Below, in pieces: positions 8,537 through 16,874 of a DNA stretch of 64,000 bases. The stretch is from Bradyrhizobium jicamae (GTDB taxonomy: Bacteria > Pseudomonadota > Alphaproteobacteria > Rhizobiales > Xanthobacteraceae): contig NZ_JAFCKQ010000015.1 of the NCBI RefSeq assembly GCF_018130215.1, forward strand, positions 89,180 through 153,179, written 5' to 3'. Both the position numbers and the translations under genes were made by a program. Under the pieces are notes generated by a model, which made no database searches, had not been told where the DNA came from, and saw only the letters and a list, made by a program, of their open reading frames with translations. Each line of letters opens with the position of its first letter. Position 1 is the stretch's first letter.

Positions 8537-9188
8537 AGATGTGCAGCCGTCCCTGGTGCAGCACCAGCCGCCGCGCCTCGTACTGGTCCATCAGGGTGAT
8601 GTCGTGGGTTGCGATGATGACGGCGGTGCCTGACTTGTTGAGTTCGATGAACAGCCGCAGCAAGCGCCGTCCGAGCGTCGGGTCGACGCTGCCGGTCGGC
8701 TCGTCCGCGAGCAGCAGCTGCGGCCGCGAGATCACCGCGCGGGCGATCGCGGCGCGTTGCTTCTCGCCGCCCGACAGGATCGGGGGCAGCGCGTCCATGC
8801 GCTCGCCGAGGCCGACCCATTTCAGAAGGTCGATCACCTCGCGGCGGTAGCTCGATTCGTCGCGGCCCATGACGCGAAACGGCAGCGCGACGTTCTCATA
8901 GGTCGTCATGTGGTCGAGCAGGCGGAAATCCTGCAGCACGATGCCGATGCGCTTGCGCAGGTCGGCGATCTGGTCCTTGTTGAGCAGCGAGATGTCGTGG
9001 CCGAACAGGTTGACCAGCCCGCGGGTCGGCCGCAGCGACAGGAACAACAGCCGCAGCAGCGAGGTCTTCCCCGCCCCCGACGGTCCGGTAAGGAACTGGA
9101 ACGAGTGCGCGGGGATCATGAAGGACAGGTCGCGCAAAATCTCCGGGCCGAGCCCGTAGCGCAAACCGACATTTTCGAACCGAACCAA
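8529..9188 (-). CDS. ftsE: Cell division ATP-binding protein FtsE
   Basis: A 219-residue ABC ATPase that pairs with FtsX. Walker A is GPSGAGKTS (35-43), the Q-loop lies in GIVLQDFRLLDHMT, the signature is LSGGEKQR, Walker B is LLLADEPTGSVD, and the switch His is in IATHD. These are diagnostic for FtsE rather than generic ABC proteins, and ftsX follows with an overlap. The start is a TTG at 9188, because an in-frame TAG lies two codons upstream and there is no ATG before the first beta strand. It is divergent from the zinc-ribbon gene. Confidence 0.94.
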   Translation of the reverse strand: MVRFENVGLRYGLGPEILRDLSFMIPAHSFQFLTGPSGAGKTSLLRLLFLSLRPTRGLVNLFGHDISLLNKDQIADLRKRIGIVLQDFRLLDHMTTYENVALPFRVMGRDESSYRREVIDLLKWVGLGERMDALPPILSGGEKQRAAIARAVISRPQLLLADEPTGSVDPTLGRRLLRLFIELNKSGTAVIIATHDITLMDQYEARRLVLHQGRLHIYE

Positions 9189-9358
9189 GAGCTAGCTCCG
9201 TTCGAGAGGGGGGACAGCCTGGAACCCGGCGGAGACGGCCCGCCGACCGGCCGACCGGCCGCGAACCGCACGAAAGCGTTGTGCTTCGGTTATGGTTTCC
9301 GATTCGTTAACGGTCGGTCTGTAGCATCCGGGCAAAGACACAGTGGAGATTGGGCTCC

Positions 9359-10231
9359 ATGCACATCGTTTGCCCTCATTGTACAACATCCTACGCCATC
9401 AATCCGGCCACTCTGGGCGAGTCCGGGCGGACGGTACGCTGTTCCCGCTGCAAGGAGGTCTGGCTGGCCCGGCCGGAGGACGCCGTCGAGGCCAATATGA
9501 CCGCGATGGCGGCCGCCAGCCATTCCGGCGGTTCCGACGTCGCCGCCGAATGGGAGGCGATGGCTCGCGATGAGAACGCCGGGACCCCTGTGGTCGACAG
9601 TCCCTCGATCTCGACCGACTGGCCTGGCGAGAGCAGCGGCGCTGCTGCCGACTGGCCGGCGGTGGCCCAGGAGGACGCCGAGGCCCATGCCGACCCCGGC
9701 ATGGCCGAGCCGAAGCGCCGCCTGCGCCTGCCCGGGATGCCCCGCCTGTTCCGCCTGCCGTCACTGCCCCGGATTCGCTTCATGCCTGTCATCGGCGCGC
9801 TGCCGACGACCTGCGCGGCGATGGGCGCGCTGATCGTGGCTCTCCTGGTCTGGCGCAACGATGTGGTGCGCCTGCTGCCGCAGACCGCGTTGTTCTACAA
9901 GGTGATCGGGATCGACGTGAACCTGCGCGGCCTCGCCTTCAAGGATCTCAAGATCGCCAGCGAGACCGTCGACGGCAAGCCGGTGCTGGTTATCGAAGGC
10001 ACGATCGTCGGCCAGACCCGCAAGCGGGTCGAGCTGCCGCGGCTGCGCTTCGCCGTCCGCGATGCGCAGGGCGCGGAAATCTACGCCTGGAACGCGGTGC
10101 TGGAGCAGGCCGTGCTCAATCCCGGCGAAGCCGCCTTCTTCAAGTCGCGCCTCGCCTCACCGCCGCCCGAGGGCCGCAACATCGACATACGCTTCTTCAA
10201 CAAGCACGATATCGCCGGCGGCCATGCCTGA
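9359..10231 (+). CDS. MJ0042-type zinc-ribbon / DUF3426 membrane protein
   Basis: A 290-residue protein with an N-terminal zinc ribbon (Cys5, Cys8, Cys28, Cys31; CPHC ... CSRC), a variable acidic and Pro-rich linker, one membrane helix around residues 140-162, and a C-terminal DUF3426 region. The zinc ribbon would be cytosolic and the C-terminal domain periplasmic. Members are widespread in proteobacteria beside ftsEX, and their function is unknown. The ATG at 9359 is used rather than the TTG three codons earlier, since MHIVCPHC is the usual opening. It is followed by a CpdR-like response regulator 33 bases downstream. Confidence 0.88.
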   Translation: MHIVCPHCTTSYAINPATLGESGRTVRCSRCKEVWLARPEDAVEANMTAMAAASHSGGSDVAAEWEAMARDENAGTPVVDSPSISTDWPGESSGAAADWPAVAQEDAEAHADPGMAEPKRRLRLPGMPRLFRLPSLPRIRFMPVIGALPTTCAAMGALIVALLVWRNDVVRLLPQTALFYKVIGIDVNLRGLAFKDLKIASETVDGKPVLVIEGTIVGQTRKRVELPRLRFAVRDAQGAEIYAWNAVLEQAVLNPGEAAFFKSRLASPPPEGRNIDIRFFNKHDIAGGHA

Positions 10232-10264
10232 GCCGCGTCCTGGTCCCGGAACCGACCGATCACC

Positions 10265-10639
10265 ATGCCGCGTGTCCTGATCGCCGACGACGAAGACTCC
10301 ATGCGCACGCTGGTGGCGCGGGCCATCGCCATGGACGGCCACGAGATCGTGACCGCGCAGGACGGCGCCGAAGCGCTCGAGATCCTCGCCAGCAGCGAGG
10401 GCACGTTCGACCTGCTGCTGACCGACATCATGATGCCGGTGATGGACGGCATCGCTCTGGCGCTGACCGCGGCGCGCGATTTCCCTGAGCTGAAGATCCT
10501 GCTGATGACCGGCTTCGCCGACCAGCGCGAGCGCGCCTCCGGCCTCGATGCCATCGTGCATGATGTGGTGACGAAGCCGTTCTCGGTGGCGGATATCCGC
10601 ACCGCGGTGGCGGATGCGCTGGCGGCGAGCAAGATGTAG
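10265..10639 (+). CDS. cpdR: Single-domain response regulator, CpdR-like
   Basis: A 124-residue stand-alone receiver domain. The acidic pocket (D8, D9, E10), phosphoacceptor D54 in LLTDIMMP, T82 in MTGFAD and K104 in VTKPF are all present, and there is no output domain. In Caulobacter and rhizobia, CpdR controls ClpXP-dependent degradation of cell-cycle proteins when unphosphorylated. The size, the lack of an output domain and the location beside the DUF3426 and ftsEX genes support CpdR. I am sure of the receiver domain and less sure of the name. It converges on the DUF4175 gene. Confidence 0.8.
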   Translation: MPRVLIADDEDSMRTLVARAIAMDGHEIVTAQDGAEALEILASSEGTFDLLLTDIMMPVMDGIALALTAARDFPELKILLMTGFADQRERASGLDAIVHDVVTKPFSVADIRTAVADALAASKM

Positions 10640-10700
10640 CGGCCAACGGACGTTCGCCGCGACCTCTCCTCCGTCATGGCGCTCGCAATGCCGCCCGCGG

Positions 10701-13322
10701 CTAATAATCCTTCAGCAGCCGCTCGATGTAGTCGAGCTCGATCTGCGGCCGTGACGGGTCGGCGAGGCGGCGGCGCAGCTCCTCGAGGATGCGGCGAACG
10801 CGCTGCACGTCGATCTCGCCGGGGATCTTCACGGTGTAGTCGTCACCAAACTCGCGGCCGTGCAACGGCCTGCCGAGCGGATCGGTCTGGTTACCGCCAC
10901 TCTGCTGGCGGCCGACGCGGTTGCCGGGGCCGTCGCCCTGCTGGTCGCCATCGCCCTGCTGCATGGCCTCGGCAAGGCTCTGCTGGCCCTTGCGCAGCGC
11001 GTCGAGCGCACGGCCCTGCGAATCCACCGCACCGTCGGCATTGCCCTCGCCGAGCCGGCCGGAGGCATCGCCCATCGCCGAATCCGCCTGATCGAGCCCA
11101 TCGCCGTCATCGCCCTGGTCGGCTTGTTCGCCCTGCTCGCCTTGTTGTCCCTGTTGACCCTGCTGCCCTTTTTGGCCCTTCTGGCCTCGCTGCTCCGGTC
11201 CCATGCCGCGCTTGGCGAGTTCGTCCTGCAGCTTCTTCAGGCGGTCACGCAGCGCCTGCTGGTCCTGCTGCAGGTCGGACATCGACTGGTCGCCCTGCTT
11301 GCCGCGCATCCGGTCACGCCGGGAATCCTGGCCCTGCTTGAAGGTCTTGTCGCGCAGCTGCTGCTGCTTGCGGATCATGTCGCCGAGCTCGTTGAGCGCC
11401 TGCTCCATGTCGTTGTCGCCCTGCTGGGGCTGCGCCATCTGCAGATTCTCCAGCATCTCCTGGAGCTGTTCGAGCAGCTGCTTGGCGGCGTCCTTGTCGC
11501 CGGAGCGCGACAGCCGCTCCAGGCGGTCGAGCATGTTCTTCAGGTCGTTCTGGCTCAGCATCTTGGTGTTGGGATCGAGCGGCCGCGTCAATTGCTGCGG
11601 ATTGTTGCGGAACTGCTCGGCGAGCTGGCGCATGAAATTGTCGAGCGCGGAGCGCAGATTGTCGGTGAGCTTCTTGATCTCCTCGTCGGTCGCGCCGCGC
11701 TCCAGCGCCTGCTTCAGCGCGTCCTGCGCCGCGCGCAGCGCCTTGTCGACGTCGGTGATGTTGCCGTCCTCGATGGTGACGGCAAGCGCCCACAGGCTGG
11801 CGACCACCGCGCGGAGCTGGTCGTCGGTGCGTGCCGCCTCGAGCTCGCGGCTGACATTGTAGAGGCCGAGATAGTGGCCGGTCTCCGGCGTGAACAGCTC
11901 GGGCGCGATCATCAGCGCATCGAGCGCGGCGAACACCTGCCCGTTCTGGTTGGCGTCGAGCGCGAGGATCCGGCGCTGCTCGATCAGCGCGCGCGCCAGG
12001 GGCTTGGTGAACAGACGCTCGGGCAGCCGCATGTTGAACGGCTCGCTCTTGCCCTCGTTGCCGGCTTCGTCCTTCGCCGTCAGCGTCAATGTCACGTCGG
12101 CGCCGGCGTAGGGGTCCTCGCTGAGATCCTTCACGGTCTGGCCGACGCCGTTTCGCGTGCGGGCGTTCGGCAGCGCCAGCGTGAATTGCGGCGGATCGAA
12201 CAGCGGGCGCGGCTCGGCGATCTTCTCGGCGGTCTTTGCCGGATCCTTCGAGGCCTCGCCGGGGCGGAGCGCGAACTGCGCGCGGGCTTCGGTGACGCCG
12301 TAATCGTCCTCGAGCTTGTAGGCCAGTTGCAGCGCACCGCGCGCCTGCCGCTCCGGATCCTTGGCGAGCGCGATGGTCGGCGGACGGTCCGGTGTCGCGG
12401 AGAACGTCCACAGCGGCTGACCGGCCGGGGCGCGGACATGCGCGGTGCCGTCACCCGCGATCTTGAAATGACGCTCGCTGGTGCCCTGGGGCGCCTGCCC
12501 GTCGGCGGCGACCTCGTTCACGCCGCCACCGACCACGACGTCGATGGCACCGCCAGAGGAGCGCACCAGCAGCGTGCTGCCCGCCGGCACCGCAAGCGGG
12601 CCATGGTCGGCCGCGGCGGCGTCCTTGTTGGCGTTCGACAGGATGATCGGCGGCTTGGCGGTGTAGTTCGGCGGCGTCACCCAGGCGTCGACCCTGATAT
12701 TGGCCGGCGCCATGATGCCGTTCCAGTCGAAGGCCGAGGCGATGCGCAGGCCGCGCTCATCGCCGGCCGCCACATAGGTCGCGACCAGCATCACGATGAC
12801 GAGCGCGCGCAGTGCCCAGGGATCATGCAGCGAGACCCGCGGTGACGGCAGCCCGGCCCGAATCCGCTTGATCGAAGCCAGCGTGCGCTCGCGCTGCGCC
12901 TGCCACAGCGCCCGCGCAAACGGATCCTGCGAGGTCAGCGTGTCGGACAGCGTCGTCGCGGGGCGGTGGCGAATGCCGGCGCCGCGGTCGAGCCGGTTCA
13001 GCCCCTCCTCGCGGGTCGGCCAGCGGAAGCGGGCCATCGGCACCAGCGCCGCGAGCGCGGCAAGGGCAAACAGGGCGATGCCGGCGACGCGCGCGGCAAA
13101 CGGCAGCACCAGCCAGAGCCCGGCCCATGACACCACCAGGAACAGACCGGCGACCGTGAGCAGGCGCGCCAGATGCGGCCAGGATCGCTCCCACGCAATC
13201 GCAAATTTTGCCCGTTGCAGAGCCTCTGTCAGTTTCAGCCGCGCGATCGCGTCGCTCTCGCGCACGACACGAGACGGGCCTGCCCGTGACGGGTCTGACG
13301 GGTCGATATTGGCGCCGCTCAA
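10701..13322 (-). CDS. DUF4175 / TIGR02302 family large membrane protein
   Basis: An 873-residue protein typical of Rhizobiales. Near the N-terminus are two adjacent membrane helices (~55-98) and a third near 175-193. A long soluble region follows, with beta-rich parts, then helical Gln/Lys/Asp-rich segments and a Gln-Gly low-complexity tract (QKGQQGQQGQQG). The C-terminus ends with a conserved RRRLADPSRPQIELDYIERL motif. The function is unknown; the location beside lysA-argH and cell-cycle genes suggests an envelope role, which is inference. The TTG at 13322 is chosen because GGAG lies six bases upstream; the frame continues 50 codons further without a better site. Confidence 0.85.
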   Translation of the reverse strand: MSGANIDPSDPSRAGPSRVVRESDAIARLKLTEALQRAKFAIAWERSWPHLARLLTVAGLFLVVSWAGLWLVLPFAARVAGIALFALAALAALVPMARFRWPTREEGLNRLDRGAGIRHRPATTLSDTLTSQDPFARALWQAQRERTLASIKRIRAGLPSPRVSLHDPWALRALVIVMLVATYVAAGDERGLRIASAFDWNGIMAPANIRVDAWVTPPNYTAKPPIILSNANKDAAAADHGPLAVPAGSTLLVRSSGGAIDVVVGGGVNEVAADGQAPQGTSERHFKIAGDGTAHVRAPAGQPLWTFSATPDRPPTIALAKDPERQARGALQLAYKLEDDYGVTEARAQFALRPGEASKDPAKTAEKIAEPRPLFDPPQFTLALPNARTRNGVGQTVKDLSEDPYAGADVTLTLTAKDEAGNEGKSEPFNMRLPERLFTKPLARALIEQRRILALDANQNGQVFAALDALMIAPELFTPETGHYLGLYNVSRELEAARTDDQLRAVVASLWALAVTIEDGNITDVDKALRAAQDALKQALERGATDEEIKKLTDNLRSALDNFMRQLAEQFRNNPQQLTRPLDPNTKMLSQNDLKNMLDRLERLSRSGDKDAAKQLLEQLQEMLENLQMAQPQQGDNDMEQALNELGDMIRKQQQLRDKTFKQGQDSRRDRMRGKQGDQSMSDLQQDQQALRDRLKKLQDELAKRGMGPEQRGQKGQKGQQGQQGQQGEQGEQADQGDDGDGLDQADSAMGDASGRLGEGNADGAVDSQGRALDALRKGQQSLAEAMQQGDGDQQGDGPGNRVGRQQSGGNQTDPLGRPLHGREFGDDYTVKIPGEIDVQRVRRILEELRRRLADPSRPQIELDYIERLLKDY

Positions 13323-13493
13323 TAAAATCTCCGGGTTGCCGGCAGGCCAGCCTAGCACAACGGCGCCATTGAGGCACCCGTTCCGGGGCTTAACCCACAC
13401 CGGGAAATACGCATAACACGAAGGCGTGACTGCGGCGGTCCGTCCCCGTAACGTCCCGGGCCGAACCATCATTCCAACCTATGAGGAAACGTC

Positions 13494-13877
13494 ATGGACC
13501 AGAAGACGCACGACAAGGGGCTGGAGATCCGCAAGGCGGTGCTCGGCGAGGCGTATGTCAACAACGCGCTGAAGAACTCGGACAGCTTCAACAAGCCGTT
13601 CCAGGAACTCGTCACCGAATATTGCTGGGGCGCCGTCTGGGGCCGCGAGGAACTGCCGCGCAAGACCCGCAGCATGCTCAACCTCGCCATGATCGCGATC
13701 CTGAACCGGCCGCACGAATTGAGGGCGCATATCAAGGGCGCGCTGACCAACGGCGTCAGCCGCGACGAGATCCGCGAGGTCTTCATGCAGGCGGCGATCT
13801 ACGCCGGCATTCCCTGCGGCGTCGACAGCTTCCGCATCGCGCGCGAAGTGTTCGCCGAGATCGACAACAAGGCGTGA
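13494..13877 (+). CDS. Carboxymuconolactone decarboxylase family protein
   Basis: A 127-residue single-domain protein of the PcaC/AhpD-like fold. The motifs NLAMIAILNRPHELRAHIKGALTNG and EIREVFMQAAIYAGIPCG match 4-carboxymuconolactone decarboxylases of the protocatechuate pathway. The AhpD CxxC pair is absent, so a peroxidase role is unlikely. No other pca gene is near. The next gene is a hydroxyisobutyrate dehydrogenase-like protein, so a role in another acid-degradation route is equally possible. The start has GAGGAAACGTC before the ATG. Confidence 0.85.
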   Translation: MDQKTHDKGLEIRKAVLGEAYVNNALKNSDSFNKPFQELVTEYCWGAVWGREELPRKTRSMLNLAMIAILNRPHELRAHIKGALTNGVSRDEIREVFMQAAIYAGIPCGVDSFRIAREVFAEIDNKA

Positions 13878-13897
13878 GGCAACCGACAATTCAACGC

Positions 13898-13980
13898 CGT
13901 CATTGCGGGCGGAGGAAAGCAATCCATGGCGCCGCAAGTTGAGTCGTGGATTGCTCGCCGCTTCGCTCCTCGCAATGACG
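13898..13980. repeat. Dispersed inverted repeat (CGTCATTGCG...CGCAATGACG)
   Basis: An 83-base element whose ends are inverted copies of CGTCATTGCG; the inner arms AGCAATCCA and TGGATTGCT also pair. I recognise it as a common intergenic repeat of Bradyrhizobium and Rhodopseudomonas. It separates the carboxymuconolactone decarboxylase and dehydrogenase genes, and translating it yields a spurious N-terminal extension of the latter. Confidence 0.75.
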
Positions 13981-13994
13981 AATGGAGGACATCT

Positions 13995-14903
13995 ATGGAT
14001 ATCGGATTCATCGGGCTCGGGAAGATGGGCTTCCCGATGGCGCGCCGACTGATCGAGGCCGGGCACAGGCTCACCGTGTTCGACACGAGCAGGCACGCCG
14101 TCGACAGGCTGGTCGCGCTCGGCGCTGCGGCTGCAACGTCGCCGCAGGACGTCGCCGACCGGGTCGAGACCGTGATGGCGAGCCTGCCGTCGTTGCAGGC
14201 CTCGCTCGAGGTCGCGACCGGCCCCGGCGGCGTGATCGAGGGCAAGCGGGCCAGGCGCTTCATCGATCTCTCCACCGTCGGCTCCCAGATGGCAGTCAGG
14301 ATTCACGACCTGCTGGCGAAGAAGAACATCGTGCAGCTCGACAGCCCGGTATCCGGCGGCGTCGCCGGCGCCGAGAAGGGCACGCTGGCGGTGATGGTGT
14401 CGGGACCGAAGGCCGATTTCGAGCTGGTCAAGGGCGCCCTCGACGTGATCGGCAAGGTGTTCTTCATCGGCACCAAGCCCGGCTCCGGCCAGACCATGAA
14501 GCTCGCCAACAATTTCCTCTCGGCGACCGCGATGGTCGCGACGTCGGAAGCCGTGGTGATGGGCGTGAAGTCCGGGCTCGATCCGGCCGTCATGATCGAC
14601 GTCATCAATGCCGGCTCGGGCATGAACACCGCGAGCCGCGACAAGTTTCCGCGCTCGGTGCTGCCGCGCAGCTTCGACTTCGGCTTCGCCACCGGCCTGA
14701 TGGTGAAGGACGTGCGCCTTGCGGTGGAGGAGATGCGCTCGCTCGGGCTGTCGATGGAGGTCGCCGAGGCGGTCGGCCGCATCTGGGAGACCATCATCCG
14801 CGACGAGGGCCCGGAATCGGATTTCACCGCCGCGATCAAGCCGATCGAGAAAGCGGCGGGCGTCATCGTCGGCGGGGGAAAGGGCAGCCACGCCGCCAAG
14901 TGA
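13995..14903 (+). CDS. NAD(P)-dependent 3-hydroxyisobutyrate dehydrogenase-like oxidoreductase
   Basis: A 302-residue beta-hydroxyacid dehydrogenase. The N-terminal Rossmann motif is IGFIGLGKMGFPMA (GLGxMG). The substrate-binding motif is DSPVSGGVAGAEKGTL, and the catalytic Lys lies in MKLANNFL. These define the 3-hydroxyisobutyrate/tartronate-semialdehyde/glyoxylate reductase group, but the substrate cannot be chosen from motifs. The ATG at 13995 is used; the frame upstream is the dispersed repeat. It lies between two accessory enzymes, a decarboxylase-like protein and a tannase-like esterase. Confidence 0.88.
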   Translation: MDIGFIGLGKMGFPMARRLIEAGHRLTVFDTSRHAVDRLVALGAAAATSPQDVADRVETVMASLPSLQASLEVATGPGGVIEGKRARRFIDLSTVGSQMAVRIHDLLAKKNIVQLDSPVSGGVAGAEKGTLAVMVSGPKADFELVKGALDVIGKVFFIGTKPGSGQTMKLANNFLSATAMVATSEAVVMGVKSGLDPAVMIDVINAGSGMNTASRDKFPRSVLPRSFDFGFATGLMVKDVRLAVEEMRSLGLSMEVAEAVGRIWETIIRDEGPESDFTAAIKPIEKAAGVIVGGGKGSHAAK

Positions 14904-14909
14904 AATGCG

Positions 14910-14940
14910 CAGCCCGGATCGCTGCGCTGCATCCGGGCTG
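14910..14940 (+). terminator. Hairpin after the dehydrogenase gene (possible terminator or repeat)
   Basis: A perfect 10-bp inverted repeat, CAGCCCGGAT and ATCCGGGCTG, with an 11-base loop starts seven bases after the stop codon. There is no T-run, so it may be a dispersed repeat that slows or ends transcription, not a classical terminator. Confidence 0.45.
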
Positions 14941-14975
14941 CGCCACCCCAGTCGCGCCTTCGTTCCAGTTCACCC

Positions 14976-15003
14976 TTGAGTTGTGATCCTGGTCGGCTAT
15001 CCT
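14976..15003 (+). promoter_or_regulatory. Candidate promoter for the tannase-like gene
   Basis: TTGAGT (14976-14981), a 16-base spacer and TATCCT (14998-15003) lie about 40 bases upstream of the ATG. This is a sigma-70-like match found by eye. Confidence 0.35.
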
Positions 15004-15041
15004 GCCGGTCCCACAACTGCAAAAAAATCGGGGAGGACAGA

Positions 15042-16775
15042 ATGAGGCGTGATCCACGCTATCTCGTCGGGGCGACCGTGGCTCTGTTTGCCGGAGCTGC
15101 GATCGCAAGTTCGCCCGCGGCGGCAACGCCGTGCACCAATCTCCAATCCTTGCAATTGCAGTACACCAAGATCACTTCGGCGACCGACAACACCACGGGG
15201 ACCTTCCTCGTTCCCGGTTCTCCGCCAACCCCGATCACCGGCCTCCCCCCGTTCTGCCGCGTCACCGCAACCCTGGTCCCGAGCTCGGATTCAAACATCC
15301 AGATCGAGGTCTGGCTGCCCGAAGGCGGCTGGAACGGCAGGTTCCTCGGCACCGGAGGCGGCGGCTTCCAGGGTCAGATCACCTACACCGAGCTCGCCGC
15401 CGGTCTCAAAGCCGGCTTTGCCGCGACCAACAGCGATCTCGGCACCGGATCCTCGGGCTGCAATCCGCTGTATTGCGGTTCGAGCGGCAACATGGGCAAT
15501 GCCCTCGCCATCGACTTCGGCGATCCGGCGGCACCGACGACGGGGCTGTTCGGACATCCCGAGCGGATCAAGGATTTCGGCTACCGGGCGATCCACCTGA
15601 TGACCGTGCAGGGCAAGGAGATCGCCAATGCATTCTACGGCAAGCGTGCGCAACGGGCCTATTTCGCCGGGTGTTCCACCGGCGGCCAGAACGCCCTGAT
15701 GGAGGCGCAGCGCTTCCCCAACGACTATGACGGCATCCTGGCGGGCGCCGCGGCGTTCAACCGCACCCATCTGCACATGGCAGGGCTTTACGGGTGGCAG
15801 AACACGCATGCGAGCCCCGGCCGGTTCATCCAGGCCGGCCAGATGACGCTGATCAATCAGGCCGTGCTCAAGCAGTGCGTCGGCCAGGACGGCGGTGCCA
15901 GCACCGACCAGTTCCTCACCGATCCGCGCGACTGTCGCTTCGATCCCAAGGTCCTGTTGTGCACCGGTGGTCAGATGCCACCCGCATGCCTGACCGCGGA
16001 CCAGGTCACGACCATGCAGAAATACTACGCCGGCACGATCGATCCGGTGAACGGGCAGGTCATCAATCCGGGCTCGGAACGCGGCAACGAGACCGACGAC
16101 CTGCTCGCGCTTGGCCTCGCGTTCCAGGAGCGACTTCCCGAGCCGGCCTTCGACGGCCTGTTCTACTGGGTGTTCGGGCCGAGCTTCGGCTACCCGTCCA
16201 GCTCGGTCAATTTCGCCAATTTCGACTTCCACCACGCCGTCGACACCGTCGATGACCAGCTCGCCGCGGTGCTCAACGCGACCAGCACCGATCTCAGCGA
16301 CTTCCGCGGACATGGCGGCAAGCTGTTGATGTATCACGGCTGGGCCGATCCCCTGATCCCGTCGCAGAGCAGCATCAACTACTTCAATGCGCTGGTCGGC
16401 AATGAGGGCCGCGGCGTCCAGCAGGCCGGCTTCGGCAATGGCGGCAATCCGGCGCTGGCGCGGACCCAGACCTACGCCCGGCTGTTCATGGTGCCGGGGA
16501 TGTACCACTGCTCCGGCGGCCCCGGCCCCAACACGTTCGATGCGCTGACGCCGCTGCTCAACTGGGTCGAGACCGGCACACCGCCGGAGACGATCCTCGC
16601 GACCAAGTTCGTCGCCGATACGCCGCCCGCGGTGCAGATGACCCGGCCGCTCTGCGTCTACCCCAAGGTCGCGAAGTACAATGGCAGCGGCAGCACCAGC
16701 ATCGCCGCCAACTTCACCTGCGTCACGGACGAGATCGATTACAACCAGACGCCGGCGCCGAAATACGGGCCGTGA
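15042..16775 (+). CDS. Tannase / feruloyl esterase family protein
   Basis: A 577-residue secreted esterase. A signal peptide covers about the first 30 residues (VALFAGAAIASSPAAA). The nucleophile motif is GCSTGGQ (GxSxG type), and several cysteines (CTN, CNPLYC, CVGQDG, CHC-like VPGMYHCSGGP) fit the disulfide-rich tannase/feruloyl esterase fold. The catalytic Asp and His fall in HGWADPLI and MYHCSGG. Family members hydrolyse galloyl, feruloyl or monohydroxyethyl-terephthalate-type esters of plant phenolics outside the cytoplasm. The start is the ATG at 15042, with GGGGAGGAC upstream. It converges on lysA. Confidence 0.9.
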   Translation: MRRDPRYLVGATVALFAGAAIASSPAAATPCTNLQSLQLQYTKITSATDNTTGTFLVPGSPPTPITGLPPFCRVTATLVPSSDSNIQIEVWLPEGGWNGRFLGTGGGGFQGQITYTELAAGLKAGFAATNSDLGTGSSGCNPLYCGSSGNMGNALAIDFGDPAAPTTGLFGHPERIKDFGYRAIHLMTVQGKEIANAFYGKRAQRAYFAGCSTGGQNALMEAQRFPNDYDGILAGAAAFNRTHLHMAGLYGWQNTHASPGRFIQAGQMTLINQAVLKQCVGQDGGASTDQFLTDPRDCRFDPKVLLCTGGQMPPACLTADQVTTMQKYYAGTIDPVNGQVINPGSERGNETDDLLALGLAFQERLPEPAFDGLFYWVFGPSFGYPSSSVNFANFDFHHAVDTVDDQLAAVLNATSTDLSDFRGHGGKLLMYHGWADPLIPSQSSINYFNALVGNEGRGVQQAGFGNGGNPALARTQTYARLFMVPGMYHCSGGPGPNTFDALTPLLNWVETGTPPETILATKFVADTPPAVQMTRPLCVYPKVAKYNGSGSTSIAANFTCVTDEIDYNQTPAPKYGP

Positions 16776-16802
16776 CGCCCGAGGCGTCGCCCCATCACAA
16801 CC

Positions 16803-16828
16803 GTCGTCCCTGCTGTCGCAGGGACGAC
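16803..16828. terminator. Hairpin between convergent tannase-like gene and lysA
   Basis: A perfect 11-bp stem (GTCGTCCCTGC / GCAGGGACGAC) with a 4-base loop lies between two converging genes. There is no T-run on either side, but the position suits a bidirectional terminator. It may also be a dispersed repeat. Confidence 0.45.
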
Positions 16829-16874
16829 ACCGAATCAGCTGCGCTGCCGTTGCGCGATCAACGCGATCCCGGCC

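Noticed and set aside
9290..9330. GTTAAC near the zinc-ribbon promoter as a CtrA site
   Set aside because: Only one half-site is clear. The second TTAA at the required seven-base spacing is missing.
10860..12845. Long open frame on the plus strand, 661 codons
   Set aside because: It is antisense to the DUF4175 gene. Its Leu/Val/Arg-rich translation is what high-GC antisense frames give.
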